Assembly: GCA_023548195.1 (NCBI GenBank)
Contig: JAJHZJ010000808.1
Coordinates: 6,104,889-6,168,888 of the forward strand
Length of the DNA: 64,000 bases
Direction of reading: 5' to 3'
DNA from: Bettongia penicillata ogilbyi
Taxonomy: Eukaryota; Chordata; Mammalia; Diprotodontia; Potoroidae
Below the pieces are notes generated by a model that was not told the origin of the DNA, made no database searches, and saw only the letters and a program-made list of their open reading frames with translations. The position numbers and the translations under genes are program-made. This document shows, piece by piece, positions 11,661 through 22,376 of this stretch. Numbering within the stretch: the stretch's first letter is position 1; each line of letters starts with the position of its first letter.

Positions 11661-13108
11661 TTCCAAAGTGTGATCTTCTATATCCTCTTTACTGTTTTGT
11701 AGGTATACAGCGCATCTACATTGGAAGAAATGATAAAAATGATTAAAAATGACATTAGTTCTTTTAATACATATATCTCATTGTGGGGAATATTAAGATT
11801 TCGGGGGACACCCTGTTTTCCAGAGATAAGGTCCATCCAGAAAGCTGTGCTCTGAGCTTGGCATAACAACAATCCTTTGTGCTTACCCTCTGGATGATCT
11901 CATCCTCTGTCAAAATCCTACATAATTATTGTATTGCTTTGACTAGCACTGAGTATTCTTTGATCTCGGACAAGCATAGAACAAGCTCAGAGCCATGTCT
12001 TAGTCACGAAGTTCTGCTATGCATTGTCAGGGCTACAGCTCACTGCACAATCATTGGTAGAAACATGCCTCCTTGCTTACAGACTATTTCTCTCACTTTG
12101 GAATTAAACATCTGTTTGATTCCTGACTCTCTTGTGTCTAGCCTGTTCTGTTTGGCTTCAGCCATCTACAGGTTAGAGATTGCTTCTGTGCGGTTGACAG
12201 GACCAAAGAATACATTTGGTTTTTCTTTTCCTTCTGAATAGGAGATAAAAATAGTGTCTTCTAGGTAGTGTTATTTTCTTGATATTTTGTTTTAATTTCA
12301 CTAACTTCACACCTGCCAGATGTATCATACCATATTTTTATTGGAAAAAATTATAGAATTTTATTAGATTTTTAAAGTTAATGGGACTATGGAAAGGTAT
12401 CAGACTTGCCACTCTGATGACTCAAGTTGCTTTCATTCACTGAACACAGAAACACCATCAAGACAGATATGTTTGCTTTTCCATGCTGTTCCAAGCTTAT
12501 TCCTGGGCCTTGGCTGAAAGAAGCACCCACTTACAGAGTCATTTTGTAGGCCTTCCAAGAAACTTATAATTGCATATTTGATAAATCCACTAAGACAATA
12601 TGAAAATTTTGTCATTAAATGCGAGAACTGGATAAAGAAAAAAGATCTCTCTACAATTAAGTGGACCTTGACGGAATGGAATGTGTCGAGTCTCCAGTAC
12701 AGCCGGCAGTTTGTTGCTGATGATCCTGATAATGGAGATAGAGATCATGATTTAAATACAGAAATAAAAAAATATAGTGCTTGGGAGCAGCCCCTCTCAG
12801 TCCAAGGGCAGTTACAGGTTATAGGTTAATCCATGAAAACAAACCCCAACTGATGCATTTACCTTTAACAGTCAACCATAGAATATAGTTGATTGGTTCA
12901 AAATAATGTTTCTAAGGAAATCGAGTAGTAGGAAAAAGAGCAATAAAACATTTTTTTCAACAACCTTGGGCTTTGTTATGTACTACTAAGCTAGGAAGAA
13001 CTGGAGTGTGTCTAGCAATAGGTCATCTCCTGCCTGAGAAGTAGCCTAGTTCAGGATGGAGAGTTTCATTACAAGAAGATTGCTATCCAGCGATGAATTT
13101 AGGGAAGT
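11661..13108. other. Sequence without recognised repeats or genes
   Basis: The 120-codon ORF at 11879-12241 and the 83-codon ORF at 12578-12829 have ordinary composition and no motif that I know. I do not call them genes. Confidence 0.45.
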
Positions 13109-13151
13109 GGTGTGTGTGTGTGTGTGTGTGTGTGTGAGTGTGTGTGTGTGT
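13109..13151 (+). repeat. (TG)n microsatellite
   Basis: TG run with one AG interruption. Confidence 0.95.
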
Positions 13152-13914
13152 TTAGGGAAGGAATTGTTACATATTTAAATCTCATTCCTTGGCAGAGCCC
13201 TTCTTGATGGGTGACACATTTGGTCTTTGTAGTAATTAACGGCATGAGGTAGAAGTTGGCAGATCCTCCCTTAGTCAGTGACATGCAGTGAGCACACCCA
13301 ATATTGCACAAAGCATTCATGTAAGAAAAGAAACCAAAACCCAGGAGAAACCTTTAACACACTTAGAAATATATCATTTCAATAAAAATCCATTTTAATT
13401 GTCAAAAACTCAACTTTCCTAAAGATGAAATCTTGTTCCTTGAAATCTGAGCTTTTTAATTTATGAAACAAAAACTCTTTTCAGCCTGTCAGGCCTGCTG
13501 AGGTGTGTGTGACACTTAATGGGACAGGGTTGTTTTTGTGATGGGTAAACCTTGAGGTTCAGGGAAATCTGTCAATTTACATATGAACTTTTACAGAGTC
13601 TCTGTAAAATCTCCTGAGGATAAACTCATCAACATATTTAATCCTGGACTTTGTTTATAGACATCCTAAATATGTTAGATCAGTTCAAGCAAGCAATTCA
13701 TCAGTAAAGGGAAGAAATCAGTCTCAGTTATTGTTCGGTGTCTTGTGGATGAACAGCCAGTTGATTGACAGGATGTGTTTCTTTTCTGTTGATTCTTTTG
13801 GCACTGTATGAATACAACCCAAGTATTAAGGAATGATTTTGTTGTGAAATCAATTATTAAAAAATACCCATTCACTGTTTATAAGTATTAATATAAAGTT
13901 TGTAATCCATGTCA
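13152..13914. other. Unique sequence
   Basis: No recognised repeat or gene. Confidence 0.5.
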
Positions 13915-13916
13915 CA

Positions 13917-14169
13917 TCTAGGTGGCGCCATAGTGCACAGAGTGCCGGGTTGGAGTCTGGAACACTCATCTCCATGAGTTCAAATCTAGCCTTAGATACC
14001 CACTAGTTAACCATATCATCCTAGACAAGTCACATAACCCTGTTTACCTCAGTTTCCTCATCTGTAAAGTGAGATGAAGGAAAAGGTAAACCACTCTAGT
14101 ATCCCTGCCAAGAAAACCCCAAATGGGGTCACAAAAAGTCAGACATAACTGAAACAGTTAAACAACAAA
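13917..14169 (+). mobile_element. MAR1-type SINE, full length
   Basis: The tRNA-like head reads AGGTGGCGCCATAGTGCACA and GAGTTCAAATCTAGCC (B box). The CORE part has CCTCAGTTTCCTCATCTGTA, and the BovB/RTE-like tail has CCAAGAAAACCCCAAATGGG, GTCACAAAAAGTCAGACATA and ends AACAACAAAC. Confidence 0.9.
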
Positions 14170-14230
14170 CCCATGTGCAAACCTTTAGGTCTGGAGGATT
14201 TCATTTATGTACTATGACTTGTTAAGGACG

Positions 14231-14374
14231 TCCTCCCTCCCTCCCTCCCTCCCTCCCTCCCTCCCTCCCTCCTTCCTTCCTTCCTTCCTTCCTCCCTCCC
14301 TCCCTCCGTCCTTCCTTCTTTCCTTCCTTCCTTCCTGTCTTTCTTTCTTTCTCTGTCTCTCTTTTCTTTTTTTC
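14231..14374 (+). repeat. Polypyrimidine tract (CCCT)n, (CCTT)n, (CTTT)n
   Basis: About 140 bases of almost pure C/T on the + strand, changing from CCCT units to CCTT and then CTTT/CTGT units. The RKEGR/GRE-type ORFs on the opposite strand are only translations of this repeat. Confidence 0.97.
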
Positions 14375-14990
14375 TGGAAGGAAGAAGGGAGCATCTAGGG
14401 GAGAGGGTGGAGAGGAGAATGGAATCCAAATAAAATAATGCTTGGCTTCCAAGTAAGGTGCTCATAAAATTACACCTTATGGAAAAACAAAACCAAGTGC
14501 CAAGGAAGTGCTACACTTTTAAATGAAGGTTTTCTAAAAAAAGGAAAAATCTTTATGTAGGAAATTGTCATTATTTTTCCATGTTGTAATCCAACCTCTG
14601 TCGTCTAGCTACCTTGTCAAAAAATATGTTCTAATATTTTCATTCAAGTGGCTTGAATTATGTAATGTGAAAATGAATAATGACCAGAAGACTGATGACT
14701 TCTATAATTCTTTTGAGAAATTCTATTTGGTAGGTTTGGTTTATTTGGATAGTATTTTCTTTAGATAATGTAAATATGGGCACATAAAAATTAATTGTAG
14801 CTAACATCATACATGCTGTAAATTAATTTTGTGAATCCTGTGCAAAAAGATTCACCTCTTTCAGCATAATCCCTTTTTCTATAGCCATTTTGGATGGAAA
14901 TCTTCCTAAATATAATATATACATCCCTAACTTCTTAAACACTTAACTAAGATATAATTCAACCTTTTCTCTATGATTTGGAGTATGTCT
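14375..14990. other. Unique AT-rich sequence
   Basis: No recognised feature. Confidence 0.5.
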
Positions 14991-14992
14991 GT

Positions 14993-15211
14993 TCTTATCG
15001 CTCAGTTCTGTCTGATTCTTCAAGACCCCATATAGGCTTTTCTTGGCAACGATACTGAAGTGGTTTGCCATTCCCTTCTCTAATGGATTACGGCAGAGGT
15101 TAAATGACTTGTCCAGGGTCACAAAGCTAGTGAGTGTCTGAGGCTGAATTTGAACTGAGGTCTTTCTGACTTCAGGTCCATTGTTCTAAGCATTGAGCCA
15201 TCTAGCTGCCT
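14993..15211 (-). mobile_element. MAR1-type SINE, minus orientation
   Basis: Starts with the inverted tail (TCGCTCAGTTCTGTCTGATT, GGCTTTTCTTGGCAACGATA, GAAGTGGTTTGCCATTCCC), passes through CCAGGGTCACAAAGCTAGTG and ends with the inverted head GAGCCATCTAGCTGCCT. Confidence 0.88.
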
Positions 15212-15878
15212 ATCTCTTCTTATCCTTGGATGTAATGCAGTGATGCTCTAATGCAGTGATACTATTGGGACCTACTGAGGTATATAGAACCATTTGTTTT
15301 TACACTAAATGGCTTCAGGCTGCTTTATTTGCAGAATTCTGGTGTCTGTTTTTAATAGTTTTTCTCAATTTTCCTTTGTTGGTCTGTTTTGTTCTTACAA
15401 CTCAGCTCTCCAGAATAACTCCTTACCAGAGGGTTCCAGATGGCCAAAGTTTTGTGGTCATTTTACCTACTTGTCACATTTGTGCAGTACTGAAGAATTT
15501 ATAAAATGAATTTTCAGGAGCATGGAAGATGTCGGCTATAGTTAATTTCTAATACCATTGTTTACCTGTAAGAAGTTCCTGTTTTCTATTTTAATTTGCT
15601 GCTTCTTTTCTGAGGATAACCAAATTTGTTAGAATGGTGTGTAAAGTATGAATAAATAGGATCTGAATTAGAACCAGATGGACTCGCCTATGAGTAAAGC
15701 ACGTTGGCTTTAGTGCATGGATTTTGTGACATCTTTTTCAGCTGCTTGAAGATTTTCTTTTCCTTTTTTGCTTCTTTGCTGGTTTTTGGCTATGCGTAAG
15801 GTAGATGAGGTTGCCAGACAGCTTAGTTCTGCAGAGGTGAAGTATTGCTATGTGAAATTTAAGGGATTACAGGACCTT
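15212..15878. other. Unique AT-rich sequence
   Basis: Short ORFs at 15256-15509 overlap in two frames and show no domain. Confidence 0.5.
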
Positions 15879-15879
15879 A

Positions 15880-16034
15880 AATTTAGAACTGAAAGGGGTC
15901 TTGGAGGTCAAATAGTCCAACCTCCTCATTTTACAGATGAGGAAACTGAGTCCCAGAGAGGCTAAGTGATTTGCCCAAGATCACACAGGTAGTAACAGAG
16001 CTAACAGTAGAACCTAGGTCCTCTGACTTTCAGG
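15880..16034 (-). mobile_element. MIR/CR1-L3-related SINE relic, minus orientation
   Basis: GGTCTTGGAGGTCAAATAGT with CCAACCTCCTCATTTTACAG, then GATGAGGAAACTGAGTCCCA and CCTAGGTCCTCTGACTTT is the reverse complement of a MIR-like body joined to a CR1/L3-like end. It directly abuts the next MAR1 copy. Confidence 0.65.
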
Positions 16035-16035
16035 G

Positions 16036-16277
16036 CTGCTAGGTGACACAGTGGATAGAGTGCCAGGCCTAGAGTCAGGAAGATTTATCTCCGTGAGTTC
16101 AAATCTGGTCTTAGACACTTGCCATCTGTGTGACCCTGGGCAAGTCACGTAACCCCACTTGCCTCAGTTTCCTTATCTGTAAAATGAGCTGCTGAAGGAA
16201 ATGGCAAATAATGCCAATATCTCTGCCAAGAAAACCCCAGATGGGGTCACAAAGAGCCGGACATGACTGAACAACTC
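16036..16277 (+). mobile_element. MAR1-type SINE, full length
   Basis: GCTGCTAGGTGACACAGTGG head, GTGAGTTCAAATCTGGTC B box, GTGTGACCCTGGGCAAGTCA, and tail CCAAGAAAACCCCAGATGGG with ACATGACTGAACAACT. Confidence 0.93.
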
Positions 16278-16515
16278 TGACTTTAAACCCAGCAGCGTTT
16301 GCCTTGTGCCACGATAAAATCCTGCCAATAAGCCCAGTCTCTGTAATTACGGCAAGTGGGTAGGGTGCCCCAAGGACATGTTTACATAGTTCCCTATTCC
16401 AGATGGGTAAGTCTCTCCTTGAAAGAGCAAGAACCAGACTGAGTAGAAGATGAAAGAAGGAAGCCAAATAAAAGTTCCCTTCCCCTTTTTCTTTACTTCA
16501 AAGCTGGAACTGAAG

Positions 16516-16517
<2 letters not shown>

Positions 16518-16597
<80 letters not shown>
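16518..16597 (+). repeat. Perfect (GT)40 microsatellite
   Basis: 80 uninterrupted bases of alternating GT, the longest perfect dinucleotide run in the window. Confidence 0.98.
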
Positions 16598-16600
<3 letters not shown>

Positions 16601-16780
16601 GCTATGTGGAAAAGTACAAAATGGGTTAGATGACAAATTGTTAACAATATCCAGAGAGTTCCTTAAGGATTATATCACAAGCATGTGTGTACTTATAAAT
16701 GATGACGATGAGGCTGAAATGTAACCTGGAACCAGCCAGTCCCTGCCTCCTCAGTAGGCACAGCCACCAAAGATCCAGGA

Positions 16781-16890
16781 AATAAAGTTTTCATCATTGA
16801 AGTCCTTGGTGCTGTCAAATGGCTCCACACTAGAAACAGACTGCAATTCATCAATGGAAGTGACATTCGGGAGACTGCTTTGCTTTCTAC
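16781..16890 (+). pseudogene. Relic of a Y-box (YBX-like) cold-shock-domain retrocopy
   Basis: Read with minor frame breaks, the + strand gives KVFIIEVLGAVKWLHTRN then RLQFINGSDIRE. This lines up with the N-terminal cold-shock domain of Y-box proteins (KVLGTVKWFNVRN..GFIN..D..E), about 15 identities in 36 positions including the diagnostic VLG-VKW and FIN cores. The relic runs on without an intron where the functional YBX genes have one, which suggests a processed copy. An in-frame stop lies just upstream (TAG near 16756), and similarity fades after about 16890. It cannot be functional. Assignment to YBX1 versus another family member is not possible. Confidence 0.45.
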
Positions 16891-17426
16891 TTTGTCAACC
16901 TTCCAAGAACCATGGGACTTTTCTGACGTGCAGCTAGAACCTTTGTGTCTTGTTGCCTCCATGACAATATGAATTCCATGAGAGTGGGGACTCTTGACTT
17001 TTCTATCGGCATCCCTAGAACTATGCACGTAGTGTTTAAAGAATATTTTTATTTATTCATTATGGTGATGTGCTGTTCTTTTTCTTGTTAAACAAAGACA
17101 TCATGATGGTTCAGCCATTGGTTGACTGAATTATTGAGATCGGATCTACACAGACATTATCTTGATAATGCTCTGCATTTGTAAATCTGAGCCAAACAAA
17201 GCTGGCTGGTGCAAAGGGGATTGACCTCATGCCTTTCCTCTAATTAGCACCATGCTTTAGTGAAGGAGCTGATCAAATAAATGCCACTTCATGATGAGCA
17301 GCATATATAAGTCTACAAAGCATCAACTTTAAACAAATCAACTTAATGTAGCTGTTTTGTTCTAAGATTGTAAGATTGAAAAGTAAACTATTCGTTGTTT
17401 TTGTTTGGGGTCTAGGTCTACCTGTC
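16891..17426. other. Unique sequence
   Basis: No recognised repeat. A minus-strand ORF of 111 codons (16693-17028) overlaps the Y-box relic in antisense and is likely chance. Confidence 0.5.
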
Positions 17427-17666
17427 TCAGGGCAGCAAGGTAGAGCACTGGGCATGGAGTCAGGAAGACCTGAGTTCAAATCTAGCCTCAGGCACTCTCT
17501 AGTTGTGCAACCCTGGGCAAGTTGCTTAACCTTGTTTGCCTCAGTTTCCTCATCTGCAAAATGAGCTGGAGAAGGAAATGGCAAAGTACTCCAGTATCTC
17601 TGCCAAAAAAATCCCGAATGGGGTCATGAGGCGTTGGACATAATTGAAACAATGCAAACAAAAACA
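17427..17666 (+). mobile_element. MAR1-type SINE, full length
   Basis: Head TCAGGGCAGCAAGGTAGAGC, B box GAGTTCAAATCTAGCCTC, CORE CCTCAGTTTCCTCATCTGCA, and RTE-like tail with GGAGAAGGAAATGGCAAAGT and GAATGGGGTCATGAGGCG. It is followed immediately by the 7SL pseudogene. Confidence 0.93.
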
Positions 17667-17667
17667 T

Positions 17668-17957
17668 TAACTCCCTATCTCACCTAGGCTAAAAGTGCAG
17701 CAGTCACTAATACCCTGATCCCAATGCTGACTGTTACGGGAGTTTTGATTTGCTTTGTTTCCGATCTGGGCCAGTTTGTCCCCACCTTAATCAGGCTGGT
17801 GACCACCCTCTCCCAAGCTCTCACCATATTGGTGCCAAATGGTGCAGATACCCAGTTGGCTTAGTTCATTGAAGCTGAGAACTCCTGAGCTCAAGTGATC
17901 CACTAGCCTTATCTTCCCCCAGTACCAGGGATTACAGACAAGTGCCACCACACTGGT
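17668..17957 (-). ncRNA. 7SL (SRP) RNA pseudogene, near full length
   Basis: The reverse complement follows 7SL RNA from its 5' Alu-domain start to its 3' end. Visible landmarks on the + strand are CACCTAGGCTAAAAGTGCAG (3' Alu half), CTGACTGTTACGGGAGTTTT, GTTTCCGATCTGGGCCAG, CACCATATTGGTGCC (inverted helix 6/8 region), GAACTCCTGAGCTCAAGTGA and GGGATTACAGACAAGTGCCA (5' end). The S domain is present, so this is a copy of the whole 7SL RNA and not an Alu-like SINE. The many substitutions (for example in the 5' helices) argue for a pseudogene. No clear target-site duplication or terminal A-run is visible. Confidence 0.85.
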
Positions 17958-17959
17958 AA

Positions 17960-18495
17960 ATTTTAAGTTTGAAAACAGTCTTTTGAAGACAATACAAAGC
18001 AGGGAAGGGGAGTAAGAAAATGGACAGAAGAAAGTACTCTTTATACCTTCCCTTCCTTCTCCAAATTAAAAAAAAAAAAAGCACAATGTCTTCCCTGTAC
18101 TCTCTTCTAAAGTACAAACTGTGGCCAAGCGGTGACTGATCATCATTCCAACATGAGCTCACTTTCTGTGCTACTCAAAATCCTAGAGAATGCCAACTCA
18201 TTAGGGATTTCCAAGAATGAGGCCTGGACTCCATTTTTTCCCCTTGCCATCAGCCCAAAGGAACTTCCTCATCTAAAGGAGCAGTTATGGAGAATCTCTG
18301 AACTTGTCAAGGATATCTCACCTGTATGGACAAGCACATTAATTTAATCTCTATTTCTTCTTGGATGTATCATTGCATCATTTATTCTCTGGAAGAATTC
18401 TAAGAGCTCTGGATGTCCAATTAGATATGCTATGAGATCACAGACTATTGGAAAAATGTCTTAAGCATTAACCTGTGTTTGGGATTAGACTTGAT
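17960..18495. other. Unique sequence with an A-run at 18069-18080
   Basis: Short ORFs only. No recognised repeat. Confidence 0.5.
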
Positions 18496-18499
18496 ATTT

Positions 18500-18990
18500 A
18501 TTCATAGGATAGGGCTTCATAGGAATCTGGTACTTTGACTAAGGGGGACATTGATAAGTTGGAGCATGACCAGAGGAGAGTAACTAGAACACTCGAGGAG
18601 ACTAGAAACCAAGCCTTCTGAGGATTGGTGGAAGGAACAGGATATTTGACCTGAAGAAGAAAATACTTAGTGGAGAGATGATCACTGTCTTCAAGTATTT
18701 GAAGAAATGTCACATTGAAGAGGCATTTGACTTGTTTTTCTTGGTCCCAATGGGTCAAAGTTATAAGGAGGCAGATTTCTCTAAGTATAAGGAGAAATGT
18801 CCCAATCATTTAGAGCCATCTAAAAGTGGAATTCGCTGCCTTATAGTGTGATGACTTCCTTGTCAGTGGAAGTCTTTAAGAAGAGGCTGGAGGATAAGTA
18901 TTTGTCAGGAATGTTGCTAAATGGGAATTGTGCTTTGGAGGGTTTTGGTTGATTCTTGAGATGCTTTCCAATCCTAAAATGCTGTTTCTA
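18500..18990 (+). mobile_element. CR1/L3-type LINE 3' region
   Basis: Phrases in CR1/L3 order: GGAGCATGACCAGAGGAGAG, TGATCACTGTCTTCAAGTAT, GGAATTCGCTGCCTTATAG, GTGGAAGTCTTTAAGAAGAG, TGCTTTCCAATCCTAAAATG. The ORF is broken. Confidence 0.75.
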
Positions 18991-19980
18991 TAAACAGGGA
19001 AAAAAGAACCCATAAGAACTCTAGTTCCAGCTGGAGTTGGCTTATGGGATATTGAATTAGGATCATCAGCCCATGTGAACTTTGGGCAATGACTCAGGAA
19101 GGGTATCTGGGAGGAGAGGAATGGTTTACACCAGGTGGTACGAGAAAATAATCTAAGGCACTTTTAACTTATAAATGATTTGCTCCAACCCTTCTCACCA
19201 GGACAAAGCAAGCAATATACTTCGCTACTTTCCTGTGACTATTTTTTCCCTTCATTTTCGCTAGTAAAGAGCACACCTTGATGTTCTTTTTTTCTCTAAA
19301 GCTGATTCCCAGAGACATAATGACGGTGGGTGGGGAGACTAGAATTTGTTCCAGGGCCCTGAAATTAGGAGGATACTATCAGTACAGTCATTGGCACGGA
19401 GGCACCTGAACTTAGGGCCTAGTCAGCAAAAAGAATTCCATCAGACTGTAGATTTTCTCCTGTTTCCTGCTACGACTCCCCTACCACCAGCTCCTTCTTA
19501 GAAGCTTTTGAGAGACTTGCCCCTGGTGCAAACATTTCCAGTTACAATTCTGTGAATCTCCCTTGTAGAGAAATGTGGGATTTGCCTCAGGCCCTACAAA
19601 AGCTAAGGCTGGTCATGAGCTCATGATTCCAAGGGATGTGTATGTTTAGGAACTCCAATTCTATAGTAATTGAAAGCAGTGGAGAGACAGGCACTGAGTG
19701 GGTTGCATTTCTTTTTGGTATCCGTTTTCTCTGTCTTGGTCATGTACTCTTTGACTAAGAGTGAGAGAAATAAAACAGGAGAATGAGACAGTGAGAGTGA
19801 TCAAAGGCCTCAACAGAGAAAGATGAGTCCCAATACCAAGGTAGAAAGTAGAAAGCAAGGTGAAGATTGGAGTACAGAGAGAGAATTAGAGAACGAGAAC
19901 TGCAGGAGTGAGGATATAACAGGTGGAGAATGTCTGTGGTGTTTGAAAGGAGCCTCCTTAGGTGCCATCCAACTTGTTTG
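18991..19980. other. Unique sequence
   Basis: No repeat family recognised. Three overlapping minus-strand ORFs (19661-20037) are unremarkable and run into the SINE below. Confidence 0.5.
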
Positions 19981-19984
19981 ATCA

Positions 19985-20095
19985 TTTTTGATCAAATTGA
20001 ATCGTTTTTCAGTTGTATCTGATTCTTTGTGACCCATCTGGGTTGGAGGGGGGGTGTGTTTCTTGGCAAAGATACTGGAGTGTTTTGGTTCAATT
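19985..20095 (-). mobile_element. MAR1-type SINE tail, minus orientation
   Basis: TTTTTCAGTTGTATCTGATT, CTTTGTGACCCATCTGGGTT, TTTCTTGGCAAAGATACTGG: inverted RTE-like tail. The SINE head is missing. Confidence 0.75.
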
Positions 20096-20668
20096 TGTAC
20101 CCGATGACTAAAAGTTCTTTAGTCTGTTTGCCATGTTCCAATTGGGACAGATAAAGGGTTTATATAGTTGAGTACTTATTCTAACTGATAACATCCCCAT
20201 TATCCTTTCTCATTCCTATACTTTTGGAGAACTGAGGGTATCTTTATGGAGTGAGAGAGAATGGAGAGGGTGCCTTAAATGTTGGATGTGTGTTTGTGGG
20301 TAGGGTGTATATTCTCAGGGGGAATGTACATTCAACTCCTGAAGATCAGTGGGCAGACTGTCCCCTTCCTCCCTCTCCTTACTCACCACTCTTGTGTGAT
20401 ATAAACCAGGTGGGACAAAGATACCGTCCCATTATCTATTCCAGGAACATTAGGAATGGGGCCTGATCATGGAGGTGGCTTGGAGGCATCAGTTCTCAAT
20501 CTTCGGACAATTTTCTGTTGCCCGGAATGGGCCACTCAGAGGTCAGGCAGAAGATACTATCTTCCATTTTCCATGATTCATTCATTCACAGAGGTAACTG
20601 AAAATCGCATGCAGTTATTTTGAGAGGTGATTTCTTATGATTGTGTTATTTGTCAAATTATCACTATT
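20096..20668. other. Unique sequence
   Basis: No recognised feature. Confidence 0.5.
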
Positions 20669-20669
20669 A

Positions 20670-20765
20670 CTGTAGTAGCTAGAGTACTGGACTTGGAGCC
20701 AGGTAGGCTTAGCTTCAACTCCTGGGTCCGACATTTGCTAGCTGTAATCATGGGCAAGTCACAGA
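20670..20765 (+). mobile_element. MIR-type SINE head
   Basis: TAGCTAGAGTACTGGACTTG with GACATTTGCTAGCTGTAATC and GGGCAAGTCAC. It is cut by the following CR1 fragment. Confidence 0.6.
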
Positions 20766-20880
20766 ATCACAGGATTTGAGAGTTGGAAGGAGCCTCAATG
20801 TCCATGGAGTTCAACCCATACCTGAAAGGAACCTCCACTATAGCATCCTTAGTACTGGCCATTTAGCCTGTTTTCTAATC
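20766..20880 (-). mobile_element. CR1/L3 3' end, minus orientation
   Basis: AGAATCACAGGATTTGAGAG with TTGGAAGGAGCCTCAATGTC and AGTTCAACCCATACCTGAA is the inverted CR1 3' terminus. Confidence 0.7.
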
Positions 20881-20929
20881 TGTAGACCAGGGATAATAAA
20901 ATAATACCAGTGAAACCGGGACCACCAGG

Positions 20930-21000
20930 TTATGACCAACAGCAAAGTGCTTTACAAACATTAAAATGTTACAGAACTGATAGTTTTTATTGTTCTGTAG
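20930..21000 (+). mobile_element. MIR 3' end fragment
   Basis: GCAAAGTGCTTTACAAACAT with TTAAAATGTTACAG resembles a MIR 3' end. It may be the rest of the copy at 20670. Confidence 0.4.
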
Positions 21001-21159
21001 GTGAAAAATATTACTTAAGAAAAAAATCCTGTAGATAAATCTGAGAGAATCTTACAGTCAAATGTGTATGATAGGGAAAATTTGAGTTAAATCTTTCGCT
21101 GTTGGAATGGATTTTTCAAGGTACTGAAACTTATAAAAGAGCAAGAGGCATTTTTAAGG

Positions 21160-21760
21160 TTTGTACAAAATTCTCTTTAATGGGTTTCTATTGACAGATA
21201 AAAGCACTCATAGTGCCAAAACACATACAGAGAACAACAATTTTGATGTTAAAGCATGGAAGGGAAAAATCATTCAAAAGATCTCTGGCCACAAAGCACA
21301 AATCAACCGGCATATTTTTGGTTTGTTTTCTGTGTCAAAACAGCCAAACTGGATGCTGAGTGACGTGAGCAGAACTTGGAGAACATCGTGCACAGTAATG
21401 ACAACATTGGGTGATACTGACTTTGACAGACTTAGCTCTTCTCGGCGATGCAAAGATCTAGGACAACTCCAAAAGACTCATGATGGAAAATGCTATCCAT
21501 ATCTGGAGTCTGAATGCAGATCAAAACATACAATTTGCTCCTTTTTATTTTGTTTCTTCTTTCTTGTAATTCCTCCCATTGGTGCTAACTCTTCTTTATA
21601 ACATGACTAACATGAAAACGTGTAAAAAAATGTATCTAGTCTATATCATATTGTATGTGGTCTTGGGGAGGGGAAGAAAATTTAGAATCAAAATCTTCTG
21701 GAAGTGAATGTTGAGAACTAAAAAAAAGTTACTAAAAAATAAAAAAGTAGACACCCCCCC
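21160..21760 (+). mobile_element. L1 3' end with A-rich tail
   Basis: GTGAGCAGAACTTGGAGAAC with ATCGTGCACAGTAATGACAA matches the marsupial L1 3' region. It ends with ATTTAGAATCAAAATCTTCT, AAGTGAATGTTGAGAAC and an A-rich tail near 21760. The 146-codon ORF (21161-21601) inside it is L1-derived noise. Confidence 0.8.
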
Positions 21761-21889
21761 CACCTCGCTCCCCTCAAAAAACCCAACTGAAGTGGATGTT
21801 TCTGTAACTTTGCAACAATCAAGTATATACAGCGATTTTGGTAATAGTTCATTTCCCTAACACTCTGCTCAAAATTCTTTGGGAAATAG

Positions 21890-22050
21890 GTAGTATAAGC
21901 ATGGCTTCTAATTTATTGATGAGAAAACAGGTTCAGAGACGTTCAGTGACTTCTCTGTGGCCACAAAGCTGAGATGCATTTGATCTGGGATTCCGATTTA
22001 GATCTCCTAGTTCCAAGTCTCAGCCCCTGAATTGTCATTTCTTCTTGATC
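21890..22050 (-). mobile_element. MIR-type SINE, minus orientation
   Basis: TATTGATGAGAAAACAGGTT, TGACTTCTCTGTGGCCACAA, AGTTCCAAGTCTCAGCCCCT: inverted MIR order. Confidence 0.6.
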
Positions 22051-22184
22051 TATGCAGCATGAAATGAAATGGGGATTTGGCTACCAGGCATGATTTTCAT
22101 GGTTAACCAAATCTAGGTGAAATATAATCTGAACAATTCATATGTTTTGAAGCTTGGTGTAACACAATGGGAGTAGGAATGTAA

Positions 22185-22315
22185 GAGAGGCAGGGTAACA
22201 AGATAGCTTAGACGGTTGCCCTGGGAGTCAGGAAGGCATTTATTTAAGTCTTGCCTGGGATGTTTAACTAGCTGTGTAACCAAGGGCAGATTGCTTAATC
22301 TCTCTGTTCCCCAGG
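22185..22315 (+). mobile_element. MAR1/MIR head, truncated
   Basis: GATAGCTTAGACGGTTGCCC, GGGAGTCAGGAAGGCATTTA and ACTAGCTGTGTAACCAAGGG correspond to the tRNA-like head and CORE of these SINEs. The tail is missing. Confidence 0.65.
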
Positions 22316-22376
22316 TAATTCTTTAAGTCAATCAGTTACAGATGTGTTGATGAAGTATATTGGTGGAAGGAGTTCA

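Noticed and set aside
11879..12241. 120-codon ORF upstream of SHISA3
   Set aside because: No domain or codon-use signal, and no neighbouring promoter or exon structure.
14205..14465. Several Arg/Lys/Glu/Gly repeat ORFs
   Set aside because: They are translations of the polypyrimidine simple repeat.
16111..16467. 118-codon minus-strand ORF
   Set aside because: Most of it is an inverted MAR1 SINE.
16518..16724. Cys-Val repeat ORF
   Set aside because: Translation of the (GT)40 microsatellite.
17830..17957. Alu-like sequence suggesting primate DNA
   Set aside because: The match continues through the 7SL S domain, so it is a 7SL RNA copy and not an Alu. All other repeats are of marsupial type.
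21161..21601. 146-codon ORF
   Set aside because: It overlaps an L1 3' UTR region, whose 'GTGAGCAGAAC' landmark shows it is not coding.
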